Of a stretch of 38,548 nucleotides of DNA, positions 1-8,690 are shown in pieces. The stretch is from positions 494,240 through 532,787 of the forward strand of contig NW_008246089.1 in assembly GCF_000281045.1 (NCBI RefSeq). The letters run 5' to 3'. Each line of letters begins with the position of its first letter. Position 1 is the first letter of the stretch. The notes under the pieces were generated by a model. It did not search any database. It had not been told where the DNA came from and saw only the letters and a program-made list of their open reading frames with translations. Origin of the DNA: Saprolegnia diclina VS20. Lineage: Eukaryota; Oomycota; Saprolegniomycetes; Saprolegniales; Saprolegniaceae. The position numbers were made by a program, and so were the translations under genes.

Positions 1-235
1 ACTTGTACATTTTTGATATCAAGACGTGGCGGTACATGACGCTCCCAGTGCCGCCGCTACCTAGCTTGGAACCATCTATGTGCGCTTGATTCCGGTCTGC
101 GCTGCCGCTCAGCTACCTCGAGCATTGAGGCACATCGCCAGAATGTCATGGCGTTGCGTCGTGGGCAGGGACCTGGTCGTGGCTGGGTTTGGTTGAAGTT
201 GAAGTGGGCGCCAAGGATTTTAAGGCCGTTCCAAA

Positions 236-254
236 TCATTTTTATATGCATTTG
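236..254 (+). promoter_or_regulatory. Possible Inr/FPR-like core promoter of elicitin-like gene 1
   Basis: A TCATTTTT stretch followed by GCATTTG resembles the oomycete initiator plus flanking promoter region (roughly TCATTYYNCAWTTT), with extra spacing. The GCATTTG part is shared with the better elements upstream of elicitin-like gene 2 and the FadE-type gene. It overlaps the first in-frame ATG at 246, so if it is used the true start may be the ATG at 306. Confidence 0.3.
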
Positions 255-1094
255 CGTTCGAACGGCCGATCTGGCCTTCTCTCCGCAGCTCACTTTGCGA
301 CCAAGATGACGACGCACTGCGATCGCCCGACGCTGACGCGGTTTCTGGCCAAGGCCGGGGCGCTTCCCGAAGCGCAGTTGTGTGCGACGGACGCAAGCAT
401 GACGGTCGCCGATGCGACCTCGACCAAGGTGCCCACAAGCTCGCAGGTCGAGGCCATTGTGCGCAGCAGCAACTGCCGCGACTGGCTATCCCAGCTCGAA
501 ACTCTCGCCGGAAACGAGACGTGCTTGGAGCTGCAGCTTCTGACGCGCGTGTCATGGGACATGGCGACTACGTATTTGAAGGTGGCGAGCTACCCGTTGG
601 CCGAGGACGCGTGCCCACCCACCAAAGTGCAGTCGGCGATCTCATCGCTCTTCACCAACGCCAACTTGATGCCATGCTTGTCCGTCTCCGGTCTCTACAC
701 CACGTTTGCGATGCGGACACCGCCGAGCCAAGGACAGTTGGAGCAAGCGCGTACGAACCGGTACTGTCAAGGCCTCTACAGCGACCTGCAAGCGCTCGCA
801 ACGACGTTCCCCAACTGCAACGTGGACCAACAAGGCGTGCACATGAACGTCCACGCGCTCGACAACGTCTCGTTCGACTCGGTCGTCGACTGGGGCGAGC
901 TTGCAGCAGCAGCAATGGCGGCGAAGCCGGGTCCTTTCTCGTTCGCGGAAGTGACGACGCCAAGGCCAATGTTTGTGCTGGCGCCCTTTCTGGTCATGGC
1001 CATCCTCTGCGTGGCCGTACTCGCAAAGGCACGCCGCGGGCGCTGGTATGCTTCGAGCTCCAAGGGCGAGCGTATGCGTCTACTTGGTGACTAA
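246..1094 (+). CDS. Elicitin-like membrane protein 1 (two 4-Cys modules plus TM)
   Basis: Elicitins are small cysteine-rich sterol- or lipid-binding proteins of oomycetes; this belongs to the elicitin-like, membrane-attached kind. The eight cysteines fall into two tandem modules, CX20CX30CX15C and CX20CX29CX16C, the same spacing as the next two genes. A C-terminal hydrophobic segment (around FVLAPFLVMAILCVAVL) is followed by a basic cytoplasmic tail, suggesting a type I surface protein. The start is uncertain: ATG codons lie at 246 and 306, and the elicitin region begins right after 306. Unlike its paralogs there is no convincing signal peptide; only a short GLLSAAHFA stretch precedes the domain. 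A CTCCGCAG at 281-288 could be a 3' splice site joining an upstream signal-peptide exon I could not find. About 282 residues from 246. Family assignment is firm; ligand and role are unknown. Confidence 0.75.
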   Translation: MHLRSNGRSGLLSAAHFATKMTTHCDRPTLTRFLAKAGALPEAQLCATDASMTVADATSTKVPTSSQVEAIVRSSNCRDWLSQLETLAGNETCLELQLLTRVSWDMATTYLKVASYPLAEDACPPTKVQSAISSLFTNANLMPCLSVSGLYTTFAMRTPPSQGQLEQARTNRYCQGLYSDLQALATTFPNCNVDQQGVHMNVHALDNVSFDSVVDWGELAAAAMAAKPGPFSFAEVTTPRPMFVLAPFLVMAILCVAVLAKARRGRWYASSSKGERMRLLGD

Positions 1095-1547
1095 GCTAAA
1101 CAATTAGCATTTCTTATTTCAGACGCGACTAACGTCCGTCGCGATCGGCTTACGCAGGCTGGCTACGCTTCCGCCGTCTTGCCAATGGGTATAACTCGCG
1201 CCAAGAGGCTGCAAGCTGCCAGTACCTCTCGCCCTTGGTATGCACCGACGTCCATGCACGAGCAGTAGCATATCCTTCGCTTGCGACCCAGCGGCGGTCG
1301 ACCTTGCCACACACGACCTCACCAGCTGGTGATTGTGTCAATTCCGGATGTTTTCCGGATGGATCGTTTTATTTTATATGGAAGTTTGTATGGGTTCGGT
1401 TCAGCAATCTGGTCCGACAACTTCAAGAGCCAACATTCTTGCTGAATCTTTCAGAATGCAGGCTGCGTGGTCTATGGCCATCGCCGATGGCGGACGTCAT
1501 AGGAAAATCACTTTTGCATTTGCCTCCTCTTGTGCAGCTCAACAACC
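1095..1547 (+). other. Intergenic spacer between elicitin-like genes 1 and 2
   Basis: No coding region is supported. The right end holds the core promoter and short 5' leader of elicitin-like gene 2. The open frames here are short and have no recognisable domain. Confidence 0.6.
1508..1522 (+). promoter_or_regulatory. Inr/FPR-like core promoter of elicitin-like gene 2
   Basis: TCACTTTTGCATTTG lies 25 nt upstream of the ATG at 1548. It resembles the oomycete Inr-FPR consensus and is nearly the same as TCACATTTGCATTTG upstream of the FadE-type gene. The recurrence at two unrelated genes supports a functional core promoter. Confidence 0.5.
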
Positions 1548-2411
1548 ATGAAGCTCTCGGCGCTCTTCCTCTCTGCCATGGCGACGACTGTGCTGGCCAC
1601 GCAGAAGCATTGCACGAAGGCCGACTTTGAAGGGCTCAACACCCAGCTCACGGCCGACGTATCGTACACAGCGTGCGCCTCGGATGTCGGCGTGTCAGTC
1701 GAAGCTTTTGCCAAGATGAAGGAGCTTAAGCCGGAGCAGACGACGGCGCTCATTGGCAGTAGCAACTGCAAAGCGCTCTGGACCAAGGCCCAGACGGCGG
1801 CCAAGGCCAACGGCTGCCTCGAGCTTTACTACGGATCGGAGATCACGTGGCCGATGGTGACGTCGATGCTCGAGGTCGGGTCGTACCCCAAGGTCACGGC
1901 GCGCTGCGACCAGGCCGACTTCCAGAAGGCCCTCGGCCCGCTCTTCCAGAACCAGAACATCATGCCGTGCTTCTCGGCCACTGGGCTCTACGCCAACCTC
2001 TTCACCAAGACGATGCCGACGAAGGAGCAGATCACGAACTTTGGCCAAAACGACTTTTGCCGCGCGCTCTACAACGATGCGATCAACCTCCTCTCGGGTC
2101 TGCCGCACTGCGCCGTTGACAGCAAGGGCTTTGACATCCACGCGATCGAGAAGCTCGACTTCGATAGCTTTGTTGGCTGGGTTTCGCTCGGCAGCGACTT
2201 TTTGCATCAGCAGGTGGCGCCGCAGCTCATGACGATGGCCATGGCTGCGCTCCAACCCGAAAGCGTTTCGGATGGCAGCAGCTCGACGCTCTTGGTCTCG
2301 GGCTCGGTGGCCGCGGGCTTTCTCCTCGCCTTTGTCGCGATGTTTGTGTACAACAAGGTGCGTGAAGAGCCTGCTCGCTACGGCGAGTCGTCGAGTCTCC
2401 TCCAGATTTAA
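1548..2411 (+). CDS. Elicitin-like membrane protein 2 (two 4-Cys modules plus TM)
   Basis: Secreted-to-surface elicitin-like protein of 287 residues, single exon. The ATG at 1548 starts a clear signal peptide (MKLSALFLSAMATTVLA); an open frame continues a few codons upstream but without an ATG. Two tandem modules follow, CX20CX30CX15C and CX20CX29CX16C. These match canonical elicitins less two of the six cysteines, so each module should keep two of the three elicitin disulfides. A segment near residues 250-273 (LLVSGSVAAGFLLAFVAMFV) is a transmembrane helix, with a short tail ending SSSLLQI. Predicted topology is an extracellular tandem elicitin-like region with a single membrane pass. It is the middle of three tandem paralogs, implying local duplication. 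Known elicitins bind sterols or lipids; binding here is inferred only. Confidence 0.88.
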   Translation: MKLSALFLSAMATTVLATQKHCTKADFEGLNTQLTADVSYTACASDVGVSVEAFAKMKELKPEQTTALIGSSNCKALWTKAQTAAKANGCLELYYGSEITWPMVTSMLEVGSYPKVTARCDQADFQKALGPLFQNQNIMPCFSATGLYANLFTKTMPTKEQITNFGQNDFCRALYNDAINLLSGLPHCAVDSKGFDIHAIEKLDFDSFVGWVSLGSDFLHQQVAPQLMTMAMAALQPESVSDGSSSTLLVSGSVAAGFLLAFVAMFVYNKVREEPARYGESSSLLQI

Positions 2412-2937
2412 AAAAGTGCAGTGTCGTTTTGCCCATTGTACCCTTGGCTCTTGCGATGTAGAATAATGACGTGGCATTCGGAGGAAACAGGATTTTCATT
2501 TGTTTTCAACGTGATTGGGCGAGAGGACAGCTCGAACTACAAGCCGACATCGCAGAGAAGTTATTGCACTTCGCAATGTACCCTTGCTGAGCCTATCGAC
2601 TCGCAGGCTGATAATGCGGGCCACAAATAGGAAAAGCGGACGCATCATATCTTCAGTCCACCCGTGCTACCTTGTTGTCAACAACATCTACGTTCAGGTT
2701 GACCATAGCGTTACTTGGCGCGGCTCCCTTTGCTACCGATCGAATTCTTTGGGAGCTTGCAGAGCCCCACACGAGCGCGCGATGTGGCTGCGCGGGTGGG
2801 ACTCGGTGAGGATGTGGCCCTGAATTCCGACACCACACAAATTTGGATTGCGTTGGACGTCGAGTGCAGTATGTCTATGACGCCACATCTTGCGATCTCC
2901 GTCATCAGGTCGCGCCTCGTGTCATTTTCAATTTGTC
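2412..2937 (+). other. Intergenic spacer between elicitin-like genes 2 and 3
   Basis: No supported gene. Short frames on both strands lack domains or signal peptides. The right end carries the putative initiator of gene 3. Confidence 0.6.
2921..2934 (+). promoter_or_regulatory. Inr/FPR-like element next to elicitin-like gene 3
   Basis: GTCATTTTCAATTT matches the oomycete Inr-FPR consensus with one base less between the two parts. It lies only 3 nt from the chosen ATG (2938), which would give a very short leader; transcription start mapping is needed. Confidence 0.4.
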
Positions 2938-3777
2938 ATGCAGCTATGTACGCTGCTTCTGCTGCCCGTCCTCGTGATGGCGCACCTACCACCTTGCACC
3001 CAGCGCAATCGGGACGAAGTGCTCTCGGCTGTCTCGCAAACGGCCTTGAGCACATCGTGCGCGACCGATGCGGGCGTATCGATGGCCGACTTATTGGCCT
3101 TTGGGGCGTACACGCCAGCACAAGTGACGGCGGTGACGACCAGCCCACGCTGCAAGGAGCTTTTTGCGTATGCCCAAGCCGTTGCTAGCCAGCAGGCGTG
3201 CGCGGAAGCGGCGTCCATCAAGGAGGTGTCGTGGTCCATGGTCACCGAGGTCGCTCGGGTTGCCACGTACCCGCGGGTTGCGACACAGTGTCCACCATTA
3301 GTGTTGCGGGACGCGCTCCAGTCGCTTGTTGCCAGCGCCTACTTGGCACCTTGCTTGGAAGCGGCCGACGTGAGCGTGTTGACAACGACACTTCCGACGC
3401 AAGCGCAATGGGACCGGCTGCGAGCGACGACGGCGTGCCGCGACTGGTTCCTCGAGGCTGACGCCGCGCTGTATCGTCTGCCACACTGCGCGATTGACGC
3501 GTCCGGCGTCGACATTCACGCCTTGCGCCAGCTCTCCTTTGACACGTACGTCGACGTCTTGCAGTTCGTGTCCAACGTGTTTCGGAAGACAGCAACGACG
3601 CAGTTGCTGCAGTTGGCAGCGCGCTTAGCGGCACCGTCGACCGTCCGGCGTCCCGTGCTCATCGGTGTAGCACTTACGGGCGCCTTCTTGGTGGCGCTTG
3701 TGGCCCTTATTGTCTATCGCAAGGTGACGGCGCCGCGTCACGGCTACGAACACGTCGATATGATCGTCGACCCTTGA
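2938..3777 (+). CDS. Elicitin-like membrane protein 3 (two 4-Cys modules plus TM)
   Basis: Third tandem paralog, 279 residues, one exon. The ATG at 2938 begins a textbook signal peptide (MQLCTLLLLPVLVMA). The mature part has two four-cysteine elicitin-like modules, CX20CX30CX15C and CX20CX27CX16C, so only one loop differs in length from gene 2. A C-terminal helix (LIGVALTGAFLVALVALIVY) and a short tail follow. Conserved landmarks shared with gene 2 include a Trp-Ser/Pro-Met-Val stretch after module 1 and LPHCAID/LPHCAVD at the last cysteine. It is probably a surface protein with the same orientation as its neighbours. Cargo and function are not shown by the sequence. Confidence 0.88.
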   Translation: MQLCTLLLLPVLVMAHLPPCTQRNRDEVLSAVSQTALSTSCATDAGVSMADLLAFGAYTPAQVTAVTTSPRCKELFAYAQAVASQQACAEAASIKEVSWSMVTEVARVATYPRVATQCPPLVLRDALQSLVASAYLAPCLEAADVSVLTTTLPTQAQWDRLRATTACRDWFLEADAALYRLPHCAIDASGVDIHALRQLSFDTYVDVLQFVSNVFRKTATTQLLQLAARLAAPSTVRRPVLIGVALTGAFLVALVALIVYRKVTAPRHGYEHVDMIVDP

Positions 3778-4358
3778 TCGTCGTCGCAACGTCGGGTGTC
3801 CCACTTAGTATGTTATTTTAACAAATTACTCTTCCAAAGTGTCTCCAACTTCAACCTGCGGTGGTCTCTGAAATGCCGTCAGAACGCGAGAATGCAGCAC
3901 AGGAACGCCCATGCTACGAGCCATTTCTAAGGTTAGTACACTCAATCGGCACCACGTTCGTACCATTATCTCTCTACTTGAGGTCGACGGGCTCCCTACC
4001 GGTAAGAGGTAAGGAGGTGACGTCCAGCTTTACCCAAGTTTGCGAGATTTGGATCTTGGGTGCGGTTTCTCAGCGCATAGAACAGGGTTGCTCACGCCGA
4101 GGTGATAGATGGAGCGCGCGCCGCCTCGAAGCTTGCACCAAGCAGAGAACGCGACAAGGTGGGCAGTGCCAGCAGGTGAAGGCACTCGACTCGTGGCCAC
4201 CGATGCGTTCTCGGTAGAAGCTCCACCGCTGGCGATCGAAACGACCTGCGCATGACGTGGCAGCGCCGCGAGCCGGTTGTCCGGAAGCCTCCGGATAACA
4301 CTACGATCCATGATCCATGACAGTCCTGCCATTTCGAGATTTGTAACGCGCCGCTATC
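3778..4358 (+). other. Intergenic region upstream of the PX-domain gene
   Basis: I see no supported gene. Open frames here are short, lack domains and show no coding-like composition. Confidence 0.55.
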
Positions 4359-5078
4359 ATGCTGCGATCGCTCTTCTCCATGTGCGTCCCTGCGCAAGAC
4401 CTGCCCATGGTGCATGTGCTATAAGATCTGCCGATGGCTTATGGCTGCGTAGAGCAAGGTGGACCCGCGAGGCCGCGACTCGGCGCGCGTGACGACGCTG
4501 CCATCGCGCTACTGCGTGCGTGCCATCACCGACGTGGCGATCACGAGCTCGTCCACCGAGACGCAGGGCTCCGACGTCCATGTCGTACGTGCAGTACTTC
4601 TCGTGGGTGCATGGACGCATGCGGCGTAGGTCTACCGCATTGTCGTGTCCCGCCAAGGCGAGCGCTGGACGGTGCTTCGGCGGTACCGCCAATTCCTCGA
4701 GCTGCACAACAAGGTACATTTCTTTGTCCATGACTGTGGTTCTAACGCTGGTTCGCTCCTGTTGTATGTAATAGCTCGTGCAGCTTCACGCGTGTACGCT
4801 GCAGTTCCCGGAGCGCGTCTACTTTCAAAACCGAGATCGCGCGGTCGTCGAGCAGCGCGAGGCGGCGCTCAACGTGTGCGTGGCAGTCTCCCTTGCGCTT
4901 CATCTTGACGCTTGGATGTAGGTACCTCAAAGCGCTCTTGGCCAACGAAACAATCAAAGACACGCCAGAGTTTCGCACGTTTGTCGGCGCCGATGCCGAT
5001 GGCAGCGGCAGCAAGTACACGCAGTTCAGCTACGCATACCGCAGCGGCCGCAAGCTCCTTAGCAGCGCGAGCTCGTAA
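4359..5078 (+). CDS. Small PX-domain protein (five exons)
   Basis: A phox-homology (PX) phosphoinositide-binding protein of about 174 residues, probably acting at endosomal membranes as PX proteins usually do. Model: exons 4359-4409, 4453-4584, 4630-4713, 4775-4875 and 4922-5078; introns are 43, 45, 61 and 46 nt, all GT-AG, and every phase joins cleanly. The domain core is plain: VYRIVVSRQGERW, then the basic WTVLRRYRQFLELH with the Arg-Tyr typical of PtdIns3P contact, QFPER as the proline-containing loop, and REAALNVYLKALL as the closing helix. The protein ends shortly after the domain, so it is a PX-only protein, comparable to small sorting-nexin-like proteins. Exon 1 is the least certain part; an ATG at 4380 or 4407 would also work. 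The fourth donor could be 4874 or 4876; 4876 keeps the frame best. Confidence 0.75.
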
Positions 5079-5304
5079 ATGACGTCGCGCTCCGTATACT
5101 TGAAATCGCATGCGTAACAACTTCATGTATTATACTACAAACGCCCAAGTGTGCGCACCAAGATGCTAAAAGGAAGCGCAGTACACCACAGGTTATGTGC
5201 GAGAATCACTGAAGCCCCGACCATTTGCTACGTCCAAGCACATGTACACGTTGATTAGCTTCGAATGCGCGGTGAACCAGCAGCAATTCGGTTGATAAGT
5301 TAAT

Positions 5305-7730
5305 TTACTCCAAACTAAACCCGGTAATCTCCATTTGAATCACCTAATCCATTGTTATTTGTCAGTCCGTGCATTTAGACCAGACGTACGAGGCTCAGGT
5401 AGTTTTCGAGCTCGGTGCGGTCCTTGTACAGTGGCAAATCAATGCTACGCCATCCATGAGTCGTCGATTGAGGCGACGAGTCGCATCAAGCGTACCGGTT
5501 GAAGCACGTGTGGGCTTTGGGGCAGAGACCCGCGGGCGGGTGGCCTCGCTGAACCACTTGAATGGTAAATTTGTGGATCTGGCCGCTAAAGCTTGTGAGG
5601 CCCTTGAAGCCCTCGACGGGGAGGCGGCTCGACCCGGTGGCAAACTGGAGCAGTCGGCCGCGCTCTTCGTCGCTAAAGCTCTCGACAACGCTCCAAAACC
5701 ACTCGAGGACTTCGTTCTGCTTGACGCGCGACGCGCCAGGGATGTGGCGCACGGCCGAGTTCTTCTTCCAGTCGTCGACGCAAATACTGGGTACGCCTAA
5801 GCATGCAATAGTATCAAGTTTGTATCAACCAAGGCAACGTATGGACGTACCGCACGTGTAAAACTCGAGCTCTTGGTAGTCAAAGACACTGAGCATGGCG
5901 CGGGGGATGATGTCATAGAGACCCGTGAGGAGCTCTTGGAGCGGCTCCGAGATGCTTATGAGCATCTTGTACTCGAGCACGAGGTTGAGGTACTCGAGCT
6001 TGTTGGCGTCGTTGACTTCAATGTTGCGGCCATTCTCCTTCAGGTCGACTTCCCCGCCGTAGGCGCTTTGCTAACCGCTGCATATGAGCATTTGTATTGT
6101 CATTGCAAAGACGGTACGATGCTAAAGGTGAGTGCGAGCGCGTCGACGCCGGCGTTGTCACGGACCCAGAGGCAGTTGCGGTACAGCTCTTCGTCGAGAA
6201 ACTCCAAGTCGGAAAACGAGATGGGCACACCCAGAATGTGCTTGAGAAGCGGCAGCGCCAGGTACGCGTCGAGCACCAAGCCCTCGAGGATACCGCGGCC
6301 AAGGACCCAGCCCGCAAACCGAAAGTAGTGTAAATGGTACTTGCCAAGGGCGAGCTTGGACGCGGGGTTGATCCAGTAGCTTTGGTTCTCGGCGTGCGTC
6401 GTCGAGAAGAGGCCGAGCGGACCCGAGAAGAGCTCGGCGCAGACAAGCCCAAACCACTCGCGCAAAACACCGCCAGCATCTAGCGCGGCCTCGCCTTCGA
6501 AGGTCACTTGGAGATGCTCGTGGAAGCGGCCACGGTCGGCGGCCGCCGAGAAATGGGCGACCGAGTCCTCCAAGACGAACTGCCGCCGCACGACTACATC
6601 TTCATGAGCCGACTCATCCAAGAAAGGCCAGTGATGTACGGATCGAGTGACAGGCTTCGTGGTACGGCACGGCGAGACGCGCGAGCTTCTTCACAAACCA
6701 CGTTTTCTTTTGGCTAAAGGGCAGCGCCATGAGGCCTTCGAGGTCGTACGCAAAGCCGTCCTCCAAGCACATGAGATCGTCGTCGTGGTCGTCCCCTACT
6801 CAAAGGCTTGACATTACGTCGCATGTTGAGATAAGATAGCTCTACCGGTGTGCGAGTTGGCCTTCTTCCAGACAAGCGTCCCAGTCTCGCGGTTGGTTTG
6901 CGTCACAAAGCCCATGGACGCCGCGTTCTTGCGGTGGAGCATCTCCTGGAGCGACGTCGGGAGCGCGCCCGTGCTGCCGCGCGGCTTGTTGGCGATCGAC
7001 TGCAGAAACGTGTCGTCGAGGTTGCCGTCCGTGTTGATGAACGTCGACGTGCGCACCCAGACGTAGTTGCCGTTGGCGAGGTGCGCGCGCTGCCAGAGCC
7101 GGCGGCGCTTGGCTTGACGCTGGCGCTGGTTGAGCTGCATGTTGTGGCGACGGTACCGCAGTGCACGCTGGCGCGACTCGGGCAGCGATGTCGTCAATGT
7201 CCGGTCGTCGCCCGTATTGACGCCGCCATCTTCTTCGACGAAACCATCGACCGACGGCGCCGAGACGAGGAGCACGGTCGAGCCAAGCGTCTTGAGCGTT
7301 CGGTTGGACGAGAGCGCGGTGAGGTTCGAGCACTTGAGGTCGTTGATCATGACTAGTCGCCGCACCAGTGACGCCGGGGTGGAATGAGGAGGAGGATTCT
7401 ACCTTCGGTGGCGCCGCAGAGCGAACACGTCGACTTGTCAGGGTGGTTGAGGTGCGCGCAAACGACGCACTGCCACTCGAAGCGGCCCTCTTCGAGAAAA
7501 CTGTCCTTCAAGTTTTCGCGCAAGAGTGGCTCGTCCGACGGCGCAAAGATGAGCCCGTCGAGGTTGCCCTGCATGTCCTCGTACTTGCGCAGGCAGTAGC
7601 CCGTGAGGAGGACGCCGGCGACGCCTGCCAAGGACACGAGGATGATGAACGTCGGCGTGTCCATACCCATGCTCGCCGTGTTCTTCCTGCGAGTGTAATG
7701 ACCAGCGCTTGGCGCAAATCGCAATGCCAT
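5305..7730 (-). CDS. Membrane-anchored RanBP2-finger HECT E3 ubiquitin ligase A
   Basis: Predicted HECT-type E3 ligase, about 693 residues, which would take ubiquitin from an E2 onto its cysteine and then to substrates. Exons (transcript order): 7730-7403, 7352-6846, 6795-6640, 6593-6118, 6070-5851, 5796-5496, 5444-5390, 5343-5305; introns are 46-54 nt and all phases agree. Order of parts: an N-terminal membrane helix (TPTFIILVSLAGVAGVLLTG), a RanBP2-type zinc finger (WQCVVCAHLNHP, then CSLCGA), a basic Arg-rich region, then the HECT domain. HECT landmarks are FEGEAALDAGGVLREWF, LLKHILGVPISFSDLEFLD, LLQFATGSSRLP, and the catalytic cysteine in AHTCFNR; it ends EITGFSLE. The start is either 7730 or the ATG at 7670, next to the helix. 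The helix suggests the ligase sits on an internal membrane facing the cytosol (inference). It is paralogous to the gene at 24660-27046. Confidence 0.85.
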
Positions 7731-8440
7731 GGTCCTCTACCATGCGGTAAACTCAGGCGACGTCCTGATTTTCAGATTATGATTCGGACTTGTCCCAATT
7801 CAACGACCAGCTGCCGACATTCGTGCAGAAAGCCCAGTGACGTGCTGCGTCAGAGAACTGGAGCCAGCGCCAGCATGACGACCTACGGTAGGATCAGGCT
7901 CCGGATCATGCGCCGACCAAGGAACATGGAGGAGGAGGGGTACGGAGGAAGGTCTGCGGGAAGCACATGCAGCGATGGACCTACATGCTCCATGCTCGGT
8001 GACATGGGTAGATGATGAGTACAATGGTCTCTTCTCCGTGCGACCAGCAGCGTCACCCATCATAGCATCACCGTCGCAGAACCGACTTGCAACTGCTTCC
8101 TTCGCATGGACTGAGCCATGAAAGACGATCGAGACCTGACTTCATGGAGATCTTCATGGTCATATTCTCCTTTCGGATTCCCACAAGCATGCATGATCCC
8201 AGCGTCATCCGTCACATGTTGCTGTGGGCAGGGGGTACACAGGTACACACCCTCATGCCCACGGCCGCTACCATCCTCGGCTCCTTTCATCCTTTGCCTT
8301 CATGATCATCCTTGGTCTCCAAACATCATCCTATCGCTAACCATCGTTCCTGACGTTCCGCGCGCCATGCAGGCGTTCGCTTCTTCGTCCCTACCAACGC
8401 CATCGTCGTCGTCGCACCCCGCAGCAGCAGTAGCAACAAC

Positions 8441-8480
8441 TACCCACTACCTCCTACCTCTACCCACTGCCTCCTACCTC
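8441..8480. repeat. Tandem duplication, 20 bp x 2
   Basis: The 20-base unit TACCCACTACCTCCTACCTC is directly repeated with one mismatch. It is pyrimidine-rich and lies in the upstream region of SEC63. Confidence 0.85.
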
Positions 8481-8495
8481 GGGCGCATCATATCG

Positions 8496-8538
8496 TCCAG
8501 GTCTTCCTCGTCCGCGTCTCCAGGTCTTCCTCGTCCGC
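8496..8538. repeat. Direct repeat CCAGGTCTTCCTCGTCCGC, period 23
   Basis: A 19-base unit occurs at 8497-8515 and 8520-8538 with no mismatch. Together with the neighbouring 20-bp duplication it marks a slippage-prone CT-rich promoter stretch. Confidence 0.85.
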
Positions 8539-8690
8539 TTCCCGATCGATCGGCTTCTTTTTCGACACCACTTGACGATTGTATGGAAACGCGGGCCACG
8601 TGGCGATACAAACAGCAAGTGTAAAATCTGCCGGATACGTGGCGCGATTTCCGGAGTCGCCGAAGCTGTTTGGTCACAAGACCTTTTGCC

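Larger units (their letters stand above)
7731..8690. other. Divergent intergenic region between HECT A and SEC63
   Basis: About 960 bases without a supported gene. It holds CATG-rich sequence, a pyrimidine-rich stretch with two short tandem repeats near 8441-8538, and presumably the promoters of both divergent genes. A 76-codon minus-strand frame starting at 8290 was not recognised as coding. Confidence 0.55.

Noticed and set aside
8060-8290. 76-codon minus-strand ORF with a complete ATG-to-stop frame
   Set aside because: No domain, signal or repeat; lies in a CATG-rich spacer where ATG codons are frequent by chance.
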